A stretch of DNA of 64,000 bases, taken from positions 124,001 through 188,000 of the forward strand of contig MKWN01000016.1 of assembly GCA_001899775.1 (NCBI GenBank), written 5' to 3'. Numbering within the stretch: the stretch's first letter is position 1; each line of letters opens with the position of its first letter. Below, piece after piece: positions 41,635-50,000 of this stretch. The position numbers and the translations under genes are program-made. The DNA is from Thiobacillus sp. 65-29 (GTDB lineage Bacteria > Pseudomonadota > Gammaproteobacteria > Burkholderiales > Thiobacillaceae). The notes under the pieces were generated by a model. The model saw only the letters and a list, made by a program, of their open reading frames with translations. It ran no database searches and was not told the DNA's origin.

Positions 41635-42936
41635 ATGGATATAGCACTTCAAAGCCTGATCGACACCCACAGGCAGCCGTTCGTGGTGATCGACCGCAAC
41701 TACCGCATCGTCGCGGCGAACCGGCGCTACTGCAGCGCGCATGGCCTGACGCCGGCCGACATCGTCGGCAAGACCTGTCACGCCGTGTCCCACCATTCGG
41801 ACCGGCCCTGCCACGAAAACGGCGAGGACTGTCCGCACCAGGCACTGTTCAGCCACGGCGAGGCAGTCGAGGTCGTGCACACCCATTTCCACGACGACAA
41901 GCCGGAGCGCACCCGCATCTGCGGTCATCGCCTGGTGGGCGCATCCGGCGAAATTTACCTCGGTGAACAACTGTTTCCGCTGGAAGCGGAGGCGTGCAGC
42001 GACTGCGACACGTTGCAGATGGTGGGCCGTTCGCCCGCCTTTCTCGCCTGTGTCGACCATCTCGCGCGTGTGGCGGAAAGCGAGGCGCCAGTGCTGCTGT
42101 ACGGGGAGAGCGGCGTCGGCAAGGAACTCGCGGCGCGCTTCATCCACGCGCGTTCGAACCGTTCCGGCGCGTCGTTCATCGTCATCAACTGCGCAGCGGT
42201 GCCGGAAAGCCTGTTCGAAAGCGAGCTGTTCGGCCACGAACGCGGCGCGTTTTCCGGCAGCAGCGGGTTGAAGAAGGGCCTGTTCGAACTCGCCGACGGC
42301 GGTACCCTGTTCCTTGACGAAGTGGGCGAGATCCCGCTCGGCCTGCAGGCCAAACTGCTGCGCGTGCTCGAAACCGGGGAATTCCGCCGCGTCGGCGGCA
42401 CGCAGACGCTGAGCGCCGACGTGCGCGTAGTCTCCGCCACCAACCGCAAACTGCTCGACGAGATCGACGCGCGGCGTTTTCGCCTCGACCTGTATTACCG
42501 CCTGGCGGGTATCGTGGTCACCCTGCCGCCGCTGCGCGACCGGCGCGCCGACCTGCCCGAACTGACCGCTTTCCTGCTGCGCCGCCTGAGCGGCGGCGAC
42601 GCCGTCCACCAACTCGATCCCGGTGCGCTCGCTGCACTCGCGGGCTACGATTTTCCGGGCAACGTGCGCGAACTGCGCAACCTGCTGCAGCAGGCGATGC
42701 TCAATTGCCGCGACGGCATCATTCGTGCCGGGGATCTCAGACTGCCCACGCCTGCGGGCCAGCCGGTGTTTGTGTCCCCGGCGACGAATGTGGCCCGGCC
42801 GCTGTACGAAGTGGAACGCGCGCACATCCAGTCCCTCCTCACGCACCACCAGGGCCATCGCGCACGCGTCGCCACGGCGCTCGGCATTACCGAGCGCACG
42901 CTATATCGCAAGCTGAAGCGGCATGGCCTGGGCTGA
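41635..42936 (+). CDS. fisR: Sigma-54-dependent persulfide sensor/regulator, FisR-like
   Basis: 433 residues. The N-terminal PAS-like domain (about 1-120) holds C48, C59 and C66. The 11- and 7-residue spacing equals that of C53/C64/C71, which I recall as the sulfane-sulfur-sensing cysteines of Cupriavidus FisR; C33 is extra. The AAA+ domain (about 130-355) has Walker A GESGVGKE and Walker B LFLDEVGE; the sigma-54 contact loop reads GAFSGS instead of GAFTGA. A Fis-type helix-turn-helix ends the protein (RVATALGITERTLYRKLKRHG). It should activate sqr when polysulfide builds up. No ribosome site is clear at the ATG. MutY follows four bases after the stop. Confidence 0.88.
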   Translation: MDIALQSLIDTHRQPFVVIDRNYRIVAANRRYCSAHGLTPADIVGKTCHAVSHHSDRPCHENGEDCPHQALFSHGEAVEVVHTHFHDDKPERTRICGHRLVGASGEIYLGEQLFPLEAEACSDCDTLQMVGRSPAFLACVDHLARVAESEAPVLLYGESGVGKELAARFIHARSNRSGASFIVINCAAVPESLFESELFGHERGAFSGSSGLKKGLFELADGGTLFLDEVGEIPLGLQAKLLRVLETGEFRRVGGTQTLSADVRVVSATNRKLLDEIDARRFRLDLYYRLAGIVVTLPPLRDRRADLPELTAFLLRRLSGGDAVHQLDPGALAALAGYDFPGNVRELRNLLQQAMLNCRDGIIRAGDLRLPTPAGQPVFVSPATNVARPLYEVERAHIQSLLTHHQGHRARVATALGITERTLYRKLKRHGLG

Positions 42937-42939
42937 TTC

Positions 42940-43995
42940 GTGAAGGCCGCGTGCGAAACGGCCGCTTCGTTCGCCGCGCGCGTCGTGCGCTGGCAGCGGC
43001 GGCACGGGCGGCACGACCTGCCCTGGCAGGCCGGCGGCGACGCGTACCGGGTGTGGCTGTCGGAAATCATGCTGCAGCAGACGCAGGTGGCGACGGTGGT
43101 CCCGTATTTCGCCCGGTTCGTCACGCACTTCCCCGATGTGCGCGCCCTGGCGGCCGCCAGCGAGGACGCGGTGCTGGCGCTGTGGAGCGGGCTCGGGTAT
43201 TACAGCCGGGCGCACAATCTGCACGCCGCGGCGCGTGCGATCGTGACGGAGCACGGCGGCCGCTTTCCCGACACGCAGCAGGAACTGGCCGCCTTGCCGG
43301 GCATCGGGCGCTCGACCGCCGCGGCGATCGCGGCGCTGGCGTTCGGCCGTCGCTGTGCGATTCTGGACGGCAACGTCAAACGCGTGCTGGCGCGGCACGC
43401 CGGCATCGAGGGCTGGCCGGGTGCGCGCGCGGTCGAGACGGCGTTGTGGCAACTCGCCGAGGCACGCGTGCCGTCGCGCGACATCCGTGCTTATACCCAG
43501 GGATTGATGGATCTAGGCGCGCTGGTGTGTACGCGCCAGCGGCCCGCCTGCGACACCTGCCCGCTACGGGCCGATTGCGTGGCGCGCGAGACGGGCCGAA
43601 GCGCCGAAATCCCGGCGCCGCGCCCACGCCGGGTGCTGCCGGAAAAATCGGTGGCCATGCTGCTGTTGCGCGATCGCGGCGAACTGATGCTGGAAAAACG
43701 CCCCCCGCGCGGCGTGTGGGGCGGCCTGTGGAGCCTGCCCGAGCTCGACCCGGACGCCGACGCGCACGCGCACTGCCACACGCGCTACGGCTTCGAAGTC
43801 CGTGCGCTGCATGCACTGCCCGCGCTCAGTCACAGTTTCACCCACTTCAGGCTGAACATCCGGCCACTGGAAGTCCACCTCGCCCCCCGCGGTGCGACGC
43901 CACCGGGGCAGATCTGGCTGGCGCCGAAGGACGCACTCGATGCCGCGCTGCCGGCACCCGTACGCACCCTGCTCATGCGCCTCGGCGACACCTGA
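42940..43995 (+). CDS. mutY: Adenine DNA glycosylase MutY
   Basis: 351 residues with a GTG start. LPWQxxxDxYRVWLSEIMLQQTQV is the catalytic N-terminal signature including the active-site Glu; the helix-hairpin-helix is LAALPGIGRSTAAAIAALAF with Asp in CAILDGNVKR. The iron-sulfur cysteines are in CTRQRPACDTCPLRADC (C-x6-C-x2-C-x5-C). The C-terminal NUDIX-like domain (from about 230) has KSVAMLLLRDRGELMLEKRP and recognises 8-oxoG opposite adenine. It removes adenine mispaired with 8-oxoguanine. It starts four bases after fisR, but a functional link is unlikely. Confidence 0.96.
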   Translation: MKAACETAASFAARVVRWQRRHGRHDLPWQAGGDAYRVWLSEIMLQQTQVATVVPYFARFVTHFPDVRALAAASEDAVLALWSGLGYYSRAHNLHAAARAIVTEHGGRFPDTQQELAALPGIGRSTAAAIAALAFGRRCAILDGNVKRVLARHAGIEGWPGARAVETALWQLAEARVPSRDIRAYTQGLMDLGALVCTRQRPACDTCPLRADCVARETGRSAEIPAPRPRRVLPEKSVAMLLLRDRGELMLEKRPPRGVWGGLWSLPELDPDADAHAHCHTRYGFEVRALHALPALSHSFTHFRLNIRPLEVHLAPRGATPPGQIWLAPKDALDAALPAPVRTLLMRLGDT

Positions 43996-44063
43996 ACGCG
44001 ACACTGGCCGATTCGCGACGAAGTGCTATACAAAAGCAGTCATCCCATCGCAGGGGAATCGCC

Positions 44064-44390
44064 ATGAACGCATCCCTCACCATGCCCGGCCCGGCCGTCT
44101 TCGATCCGGATGGCTTTCTGCTCGATCCCGCGATGTGGAGCGAGAGCCTCGCGGACCGCATCGCACAGAACGACGGCATCGGCGAACTGAGCGAATTGCA
44201 GATGGGCCTGCTGCACGCGCTGCGCCGCGAATACCTGCGGCATGGCAGCGTCACCGCACTCAGCCACGTGTGCCACCTCACCGGCCAGAGCGCGGACTGC
44301 ATGCAACGCCTGTTTCCCGGCCCGCGCGAGGCCTGGCGCGTGGCCGGCCTGCCGAACCCGGGGGAGGAAGCGCGCGCCTATCTGTACTGA
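44064..44390 (+). CDS. DsrC/TusE-family protein lacking both redox cysteines
   Basis: 108 residues, with a CAGGGGAA ribosome site before the ATG. The fold signature is clear: FDPDGFLLDPAMWSESLADRI, then SELQMGLLHALRREYLRHG, SHVCHLTG, LFPGPREAWRVAGLPNPGEE. Active DsrC ends in two cysteines (GACKIAGLPKPTGCV type). Here the first is Trp (EAWRVAGLP) and the terminal Cys is missing because the end reads EEARAYLY. TusE keeps the last Cys, so this is neither. It fits cysteine-less 'regulatory' DsrC-like proteins described in sulfur bacteria. It has its own ribosome site and lies 68 bases after mutY, near sqr-fisR. Confidence 0.8.
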   Translation: MNASLTMPGPAVFDPDGFLLDPAMWSESLADRIAQNDGIGELSELQMGLLHALRREYLRHGSVTALSHVCHLTGQSADCMQRLFPGPREAWRVAGLPNPGEEARAYLY

Positions 44391-44469
44391 GCGCGCCCCC
44401 GCGCGCAGCAGTCAGCGACGCATGCGGGATTGTCTCGCCACTGTCATCCGCGGGTGCGACAATCGCGGC

Positions 44470-45132
44470 ATGGATACCTCCACGAATGAACCCGCCGTCT
44501 GCGTCCTGCACGAACCCATCGTCGGCGCCGTCGGGCTGCCGGCCGACCGTCCCTTCGTCAGCATCAAGGGCGACCCCAGCCTGCGCGAGACCGTACCGCT
44601 GCGCCCGCGTCACCCGTCGCGTCTCGACCAAATCGCCGGCACGGTGCTGGAAACCTGCGCCGCGCTGCTGCGCGACACCGGCGTATTCGCGATCTACGTC
44701 GGCTTCAACAGTTCGGAAGTGCGTACCGAATCGATCTTCAATCCCTTCGCCTACGAGGTGCACGACGCCGAGGACCTGGTGAAGCCGGGCTACACAGCGC
44801 GCCATTTCGTCAGCGTGCCCTACGAAGAGAAGATGCGCACCATCGCCTGGGTGCGCGCGATGATCCAGACCGGTCCGCTGCGCGCGTACCTGCCCGCCCA
44901 CTGGCAGAAGCTCATGGACGGCGAACGCAACGCGTGGCAGCCGCTCGCGCTGGAACGCATCGACGAGATCGTGCAGGGCTTCGACGTGCTGCGCGGCATC
45001 GAGGGCTATTACCTGCGCAATGCCGCGATCTCGCTGTCCGAGGGCATCGTGCGCGCCTCGTACAACTGCGACGGCACCTATATCGTGCGCGCGGACTACT
45101 TTGCGGAATTCGTGCGCATCAACACGCCCTGA
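44470..45132 (+). CDS. Conserved hypothetical protein
   Basis: 220 residues, no signal peptide or membrane segment. Blocks include TVLETCAALLRDTGVFAIY, SEVRTESIFNPFAYEVHDAE and RTIAWVRAMIQTGPLRAYL. It looks like an alpha/beta soluble protein with a balanced charge. I recognise no family. It follows the DsrC-like gene on the same strand after an 80-base gap, so a link to sulfur metabolism is possible but not shown. The stop is five bases from the convergent TPR gene. Confidence 0.6.
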   Translation: MDTSTNEPAVCVLHEPIVGAVGLPADRPFVSIKGDPSLRETVPLRPRHPSRLDQIAGTVLETCAALLRDTGVFAIYVGFNSSEVRTESIFNPFAYEVHDAEDLVKPGYTARHFVSVPYEEKMRTIAWVRAMIQTGPLRAYLPAHWQKLMDGERNAWQPLALERIDEIVQGFDVLRGIEGYYLRNAAISLSEGIVRASYNCDGTYIVRADYFAEFVRINTP

Positions 45133-45136
45133 AGCC

Positions 45137-46021
45137 TTACAAACCGGCCGCCTCCGCGCGTGCGGCGTCGGCATCGGCACGCGCACCCGCGGTTTCGTAG
45201 TTCTGCGCGGCCTGCGCGAACCAGCGTGCGGCGTCGGCGCGCTCGCCGCGATCGCGTGCCAGCCAGCCGCGATAGCGGGCCGCGACGGCGATCCAGTAGC
45301 GGTCCCCCGCGCGCTCGACCAGGCCGGCGCCTTCGTCGAGGAGCGCCTGCGCGCCGGCCCAGTCACCCGCCTCGCGCCGCAGATTGCCCAGATTCATCAG
45401 ATGCTTGCTGAGGTGGTGAAAATGATTCTGTGCGCGATTGAGCGCGATAGCGGCTTCGATCCATTGCGCCGCACCCGCGCGATCGCCCTGCGCCTGCAGG
45501 ATCAGGCCGACGTTGTTGAGGCTGGCGGAGCGTTCGGACAGGTCCGGGTTGAGCGGGATCGCTTCCCGGTACAGCGCGAGTGCGCCGGCCACGTCGCCGC
45601 GCGTGTACAACAGCCCCGCAAGATTGTGCAAGGCGGTCGCCAGATTCTGCCGGCTGCCTTCCATGCGCGCCGCCGCCAGCGCCGCCCGGCCGTAGGCGAA
45701 CGCTTCGTCCTCGCGCCCCAGCCGGCGCAGGGTGACGGTGAGCCAGTTCCATGCGTAGGTACGTAGTTCGGCCAGCGGCGCACCGGCCTCGACCGTGCGC
45801 AGACGGCGCAGCGCACTTTCGAAATCGCCGGTTTCGTAGGCGGCCCGTGCCGCGCACAGCCCCGCCATCGTATCGGCCGGCGTCCCCGCCAGCGCCGTCT
45901 GCGCAAACTCGGCCGCACGCGCGTAATCGAAGCGCATCAGTGCGTCGTGGCAGGCGTCGGCCTGTGCCCAGGGCACCCAGACGGCGAGCAGGGCATATTC
46001 AATCCAGCGGCGAATCGACAT
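45137..46021 (-). CDS. Periplasmic TPR-repeat protein
   Basis: 294 residues with a signal peptide (IEYALLAVWVPWAQA, cleavage before DACHDALM). At least five TPR-like repeats follow, e.g. ALHNLAGLLYTRGDVAGALAL and NVGLILQAQGDRAGAAQWI, ending in an Ala-rich helix. TPR arrays act as protein-binding scaffolds. It is the last gene of a four-gene coupled set and overlaps the previous gene by 23 bases. Ligand unknown. Confidence 0.8.
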   Translation of the reverse strand: MSIRRWIEYALLAVWVPWAQADACHDALMRFDYARAAEFAQTALAGTPADTMAGLCAARAAYETGDFESALRRLRTVEAGAPLAELRTYAWNWLTVTLRRLGREDEAFAYGRAALAAARMEGSRQNLATALHNLAGLLYTRGDVAGALALYREAIPLNPDLSERSASLNNVGLILQAQGDRAGAAQWIEAAIALNRAQNHFHHLSKHLMNLGNLRREAGDWAGAQALLDEGAGLVERAGDRYWIAVAARYRGWLARDRGERADAARWFAQAAQNYETAGARADADAARAEAAGL

Positions 46022-46226
46022 AGGCGCGTCCCCTGAACGTGGCATCCAACCGCGCGCGGCATTGGGCGTCATTGCGCTTCTGCTGTGGATCGTCCTCGCA
46101 GAACGCGGGCGCGATGGCAAGTGCGAGCACGTAATGGTCGAAGTGGGCCGGTTCCGCGGCACCCGCGAACGGTGTGGCCAGCAACGCGAGGACAAGCCAG
46201 ATTACGCTCATCGACATACCGGCCAT
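45999..46226 (-). CDS. Small secreted protein of unknown function
   Basis: 75 residues: a signal peptide (MSVIWLVLALLATPFAGAAE) then a mature part of about 50 residues, HFDHYVLALAIAPAFCEDD, with two cysteines (AFCEDD, DAQCRARL). The segment FDHYVLALAIAPAFC faintly resembles the opening strand of RNase T2, but no catalytic histidines follow. It starts one base after the protease stop and overlaps the TPR gene start. Probably exported to the periplasm as part of the four-gene unit. Confidence 0.6.
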   Translation of the reverse strand: MAGMSMSVIWLVLALLATPFAGAAEPAHFDHYVLALAIAPAFCEDDPQQKRNDAQCRARLDATFRGRAYVDSPLD

Positions 46227-47021
46227 TCAACCCCCGAAGCGATTGCGGAAAGCCGCGTCGAGATTGATCTCGTGCGCGGTCTGTGCGCCGATCACGCACC
46301 GTTCGAGGCTGTCCGGCATCACGGCCTCACCGTTGGCGGCGACGAAGCGGCCGGCCATGATCTCCGCCACACGACGCGGGCCCTGCGGCAGCTCGGGCTC
46401 GGCGTAGCCTTGCGGGTAGAGCGGAAGCCCATCGGGAGCATATTTGTCACTCGCACCAAGCGTGTGCAGCAGTTCGTGCGCGACGACGATGCGGTTCTGC
46501 CGCGCCTGCCGGGGGTCGGAAAACAGGTGCACCACACCGATCAGGCCCTTCTGCAGCCCGAGCGAATGCGGCAGCGCAACACCTTCTTCCCTGGGCGTGT
46601 GATACAGGAGAAAAAGCCTGATCGTGCCCAGTTGCGGCAACCCGCCGCCAGACTGGCGATAGACCCACCATCGCAGCTTCAGGCTCCACAGCATGACCTG
46701 CAACACATTGCCTCCTTGCGGGGGCGCCGGCGGCAGCGTGTGCAGCGCGGGCTTGACGGCGAAGCTCGCGGCAGGTGACACCCGCACGCCATAGCCGGCG
46801 ATTTCGCGCTCGAGAAATGCGTTGACCTCTTCGAAGTCGCGCGCGTCGAGCGCGGCGATGGCCGCCGCGGCCTCGGCCGAGCCATCGAAATTGATGGGGA
46901 CCACCTGCACATCCAGCGGCCCCTGCCAGGCACGCACCATCCATTGTTCGAGCCAGTTCAGACTCAGTGCTGCGGCGAACACACCGAGCAGCAGCAGGAT
47001 TCGAATTCGGCGAAAAGTCAT
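46227..47021 (-). CDS. Putative membrane-anchored zinc metalloprotease (HExxHxxGxxD)
   Basis: 264 residues. One N-terminal hydrophobic segment (about 7-25, ILLLLGVFAAALSLNWLEQW) is an anchor or signal. The zinc site is HELLHTLGASDKY near residue 185, i.e. HExxHxxGxxD: two His and an Asp ligand as in snapalysin-like metzincins. KYAPDGLPLYPQGYAEPE follows. No propeptide is obvious. It overlaps the end of the DUF748 gene by four bases and so is coupled to it. Family-level function (peptidase) is inferred from the motif only. Confidence 0.7.
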   Translation of the reverse strand: MTFRRIRILLLLGVFAAALSLNWLEQWMVRAWQGPLDVQVVPINFDGSAEAAAAIAALDARDFEEVNAFLEREIAGYGVRVSPAASFAVKPALHTLPPAPPQGGNVLQVMLWSLKLRWWVYRQSGGGLPQLGTIRLFLLYHTPREEGVALPHSLGLQKGLIGVVHLFSDPRQARQNRIVVAHELLHTLGASDKYAPDGLPLYPQGYAEPELPQGPRRVAEIMAGRFVAANGEAVMPDSLERCVIGAQTAHEINLDAAFRNRFGG

Positions 47022-50000
47022 GGCACTCCCTGGGGAAGCGGTTTTTGCGGGACGGCAGGCGCGGGCGCGCCGCGCCCTGCCACGCCCAGCTCGAGCTTGC
47101 TCGGCACCAGCCGATCCTTGGGTTCTTGCTCGACCGGCGCGGCGACCGTGACACGCGCGGGATCGAGGCCGAGCGTGACGAGCGCATCGCGCATCGCGGC
47201 ACCGCGCACCCTGGCGAGTTCGATGAGCGCGCCGTCGGGAATTTTCGTCTCGCGGGTCAGGCGCTCGAGAAGCTCCACATGGAAGGCGGACGCCGGTCCC
47301 TCGTCACGGGTCTTGAACTGGCGCCCGATCCGCTCGACGAGCTGGCTTTCCAGCACGCGACTGGCAGCGCCGGCATCCTTGGGCCGGAAACCCGCACGCA
47401 GCTTCTGGTACTCCTCCTTGCCAGCCAGCGCGCTATAGCGATCCTCGAGCCAGGTCTGTACCTTGTAGTGATTGACATCGACCGGGCCGGGCGCCTCGCC
47501 GGGAGCAAGCTTGACGCCCGCCACCACGGCCGCCTCGCGACGTATCGCCTGCTCCTGCAGGGCGCGACGGTCGGTGGCGGGGTCATAACCTGGTGCGAGC
47601 GTGAGCACCAGCGCCGGGCGCTTGGCCAGCGCGTCGGCAAGGGTTTTCAGCTTCTCCTGCTCCGGTGGCAGCAGCGCGCTGCGGCCCGGATCGAAGGCGA
47701 CCGCCTCGAATTTCTCCCCGCTGCCGCCAAGCAATTTACCCAGCGCGCGGAAGGGCGCGGTGACGAGCTTGGTGAGCACGTTGACAATGGCCTTCCAGAT
47801 AATGCGCCCGTAACTGAACTGCGGGTCGTCGAGATTGCCCGACACCGGCAGGTCGAGATCGATGACGCCGTTGCTGTCCTCCAATAGCGCGATGGCGAGA
47901 TCGAGCGGCAGCTTCATCGCATCGGGGCTCTCGACGCGCTCGCCGAGCTTGAGCTTGTTGACGATGAACTTGTTCTCGCCGGCGAGCTGGCGGTCCTTGA
48001 TCTTGTATTCCAGGTCGACCGAGAGCTTGCCCGAATCGATGCGACGTCCGGCGAACTTGCCCGAATAAGGCGTCAGGTTGGTCATCTCCAGGTTGCGGAA
48101 GCCGAGCCTGAGATCGGTGAAATCGGTAGCGCGAAACGGATGGATGGCGCCGCGCACGCGTGCCGAACCGTAATCGTCGACCTTGCCGTCGAGTTCCACC
48201 TGGGCGGTGGTGGCCGGATCGGTCGATAGCCCAGTGATCACGCCACCCAACTCGTGCATGTGCGTGCCGAACTGCGGCGTGAGCGACAGGTCGGCAAATT
48301 CGGCATTGGCACCGCTGATGCGCAGGCGTTCGATAACGAGCGGGAACGTCTCGTCCTCCGCGGTCTTCGCCGCAGGCGCAGCTGCCGGTACGGGGGACGC
48401 CGGTGCCGCGGGCGCGCGGCGGATGCGTTGCAGGTTGAGCGTCTTGTCTTCGAAGATGATGACCTTGCCGAACGGGTTGGTCACGACGAGTTCGCCCATG
48501 TGCAGCCGGTTCGGCGACAGTGTAAGCGACAGGCTGGGCGAAGCGAGTTTTTCCCAGCCGAGAAAAGCTTCCGCAGTGTCCTCCTCGGTAATGGCCAGAT
48601 TTTCGACGGCAAAACCCCCGTCGTAACCAAGTTTCATGCCGGTCTTCGCCGGAGAGAATTTCACCCGGCCCCGTGTCGATGCCGCACCCGAGTGCAGCGT
48701 CAGGCGCGCGAACTGGTTGACGTAGGGTGCAAACGGTTTCAGCGACAGCCCGGTGAGTGTGACGCGCAGGTCGCCGCGCGCGGGTGCCGGCGTGACGCGC
48801 CCCTGCACGTCGAGGCGTCCACCCTGCTTCACCCGTAACGCCGCCTTCACCTCCAGCGGACGCGCGAGATCGAGCGACACGTCGCGTGTTTCCACGCTGC
48901 CGTGCTCGATGTCCAGCCGGACTGCGGGCTTCGTCGCACGGTCTTCCACCTGTACCGCGGCGTCCTCCAGCGCCAGCCGCGCCAGCGCAAGTTTCCAGGC
49001 CGGTGCGGCGGCAGCGGGCTTCGTGGGTGCCGGTGGCAGACGCGACGCCAGCATCGCCTGCCAGTTGAGCGGCTGGCCCGGCGTCTGCACCACGCGCGCG
49101 CGCAGGCCGGAAAGCGTGAGGCCGCGCACGCTCACCGCCTGGCCGTCAAGATCGGCTTCGCCGCCGTCGATCTTCACCCGCGCAAGCGTCGCCGCGGGTT
49201 CCGCCGCCACCCCGGACGTCACCGTGAAGGGGCCGATTCCGCTTTCGATATTGGCCAGCCTGAGCGGGCCATCGCGATTGGACAGCGCCAACGCGAGATC
49301 AAGATCGTCAATAGTGACGCTCAGCGGATGATGGAAACTGCGGTCGACGAACTGCGCTTTCCAGTCATTCAGGCGCAGTTCGGCGACGTCGAAGCGGAAA
49401 GGTGCCCCGGCATCGGCAGGCGCCGGGTCGGCCGCGGATGCCGGTGCCGGTGCCGGTGCCGGTGCCGGCAAGGCTTGCTGCCAGTCGATGCGCCCCTGCC
49501 CGTCGCGTGCGGCGCGCAGTTCGGCGCCGTCGAAGCTCACCTTGGCCACGTGCGCACTGCGCTGTGCGAGGTCGAAGTCGACACCGGCCACTTCCGCCTG
49601 GTCCAGGCGCATCAGCGCTGTTTCGCCGCGCGTCAGCGCCGCCTCGCGCAGCGTCAATCCGAGCCCCTTGAACACCACTTGCGGACCGGCAGGCATGGAA
49701 AAATCGAGCCGCGGCACGTTCACTTCCAGCCGCTTCGTCGCCACGCGCCCGTCACCGCCCGCGAGTGTCCCGGCAAGTCCATCGAGCACGAAGTGGAGCC
49801 CGCTCACCACCGCCTGCGGCTTGTCCTTGACGATGGCGGCGGCGTAGGTCCACGCGGCATTGATCTCGCCCGCACCCGGCATGAACGGCAGCTCGGCCTT
49901 CTTGATCACGCGCACGAGATTGGCGAGACGCACACCTTCGAGCTGCACGTTGCCGGACGACACCACGGGATTCAGCCCGACATCGCCCTTCCACCTGAGC

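Noticed and set aside
45999-46226. RNase T2 identity for the small secreted protein
   Set aside because: Only one short strand resembles RNase T2; both catalytic histidine motifs are absent and the protein is far too short.
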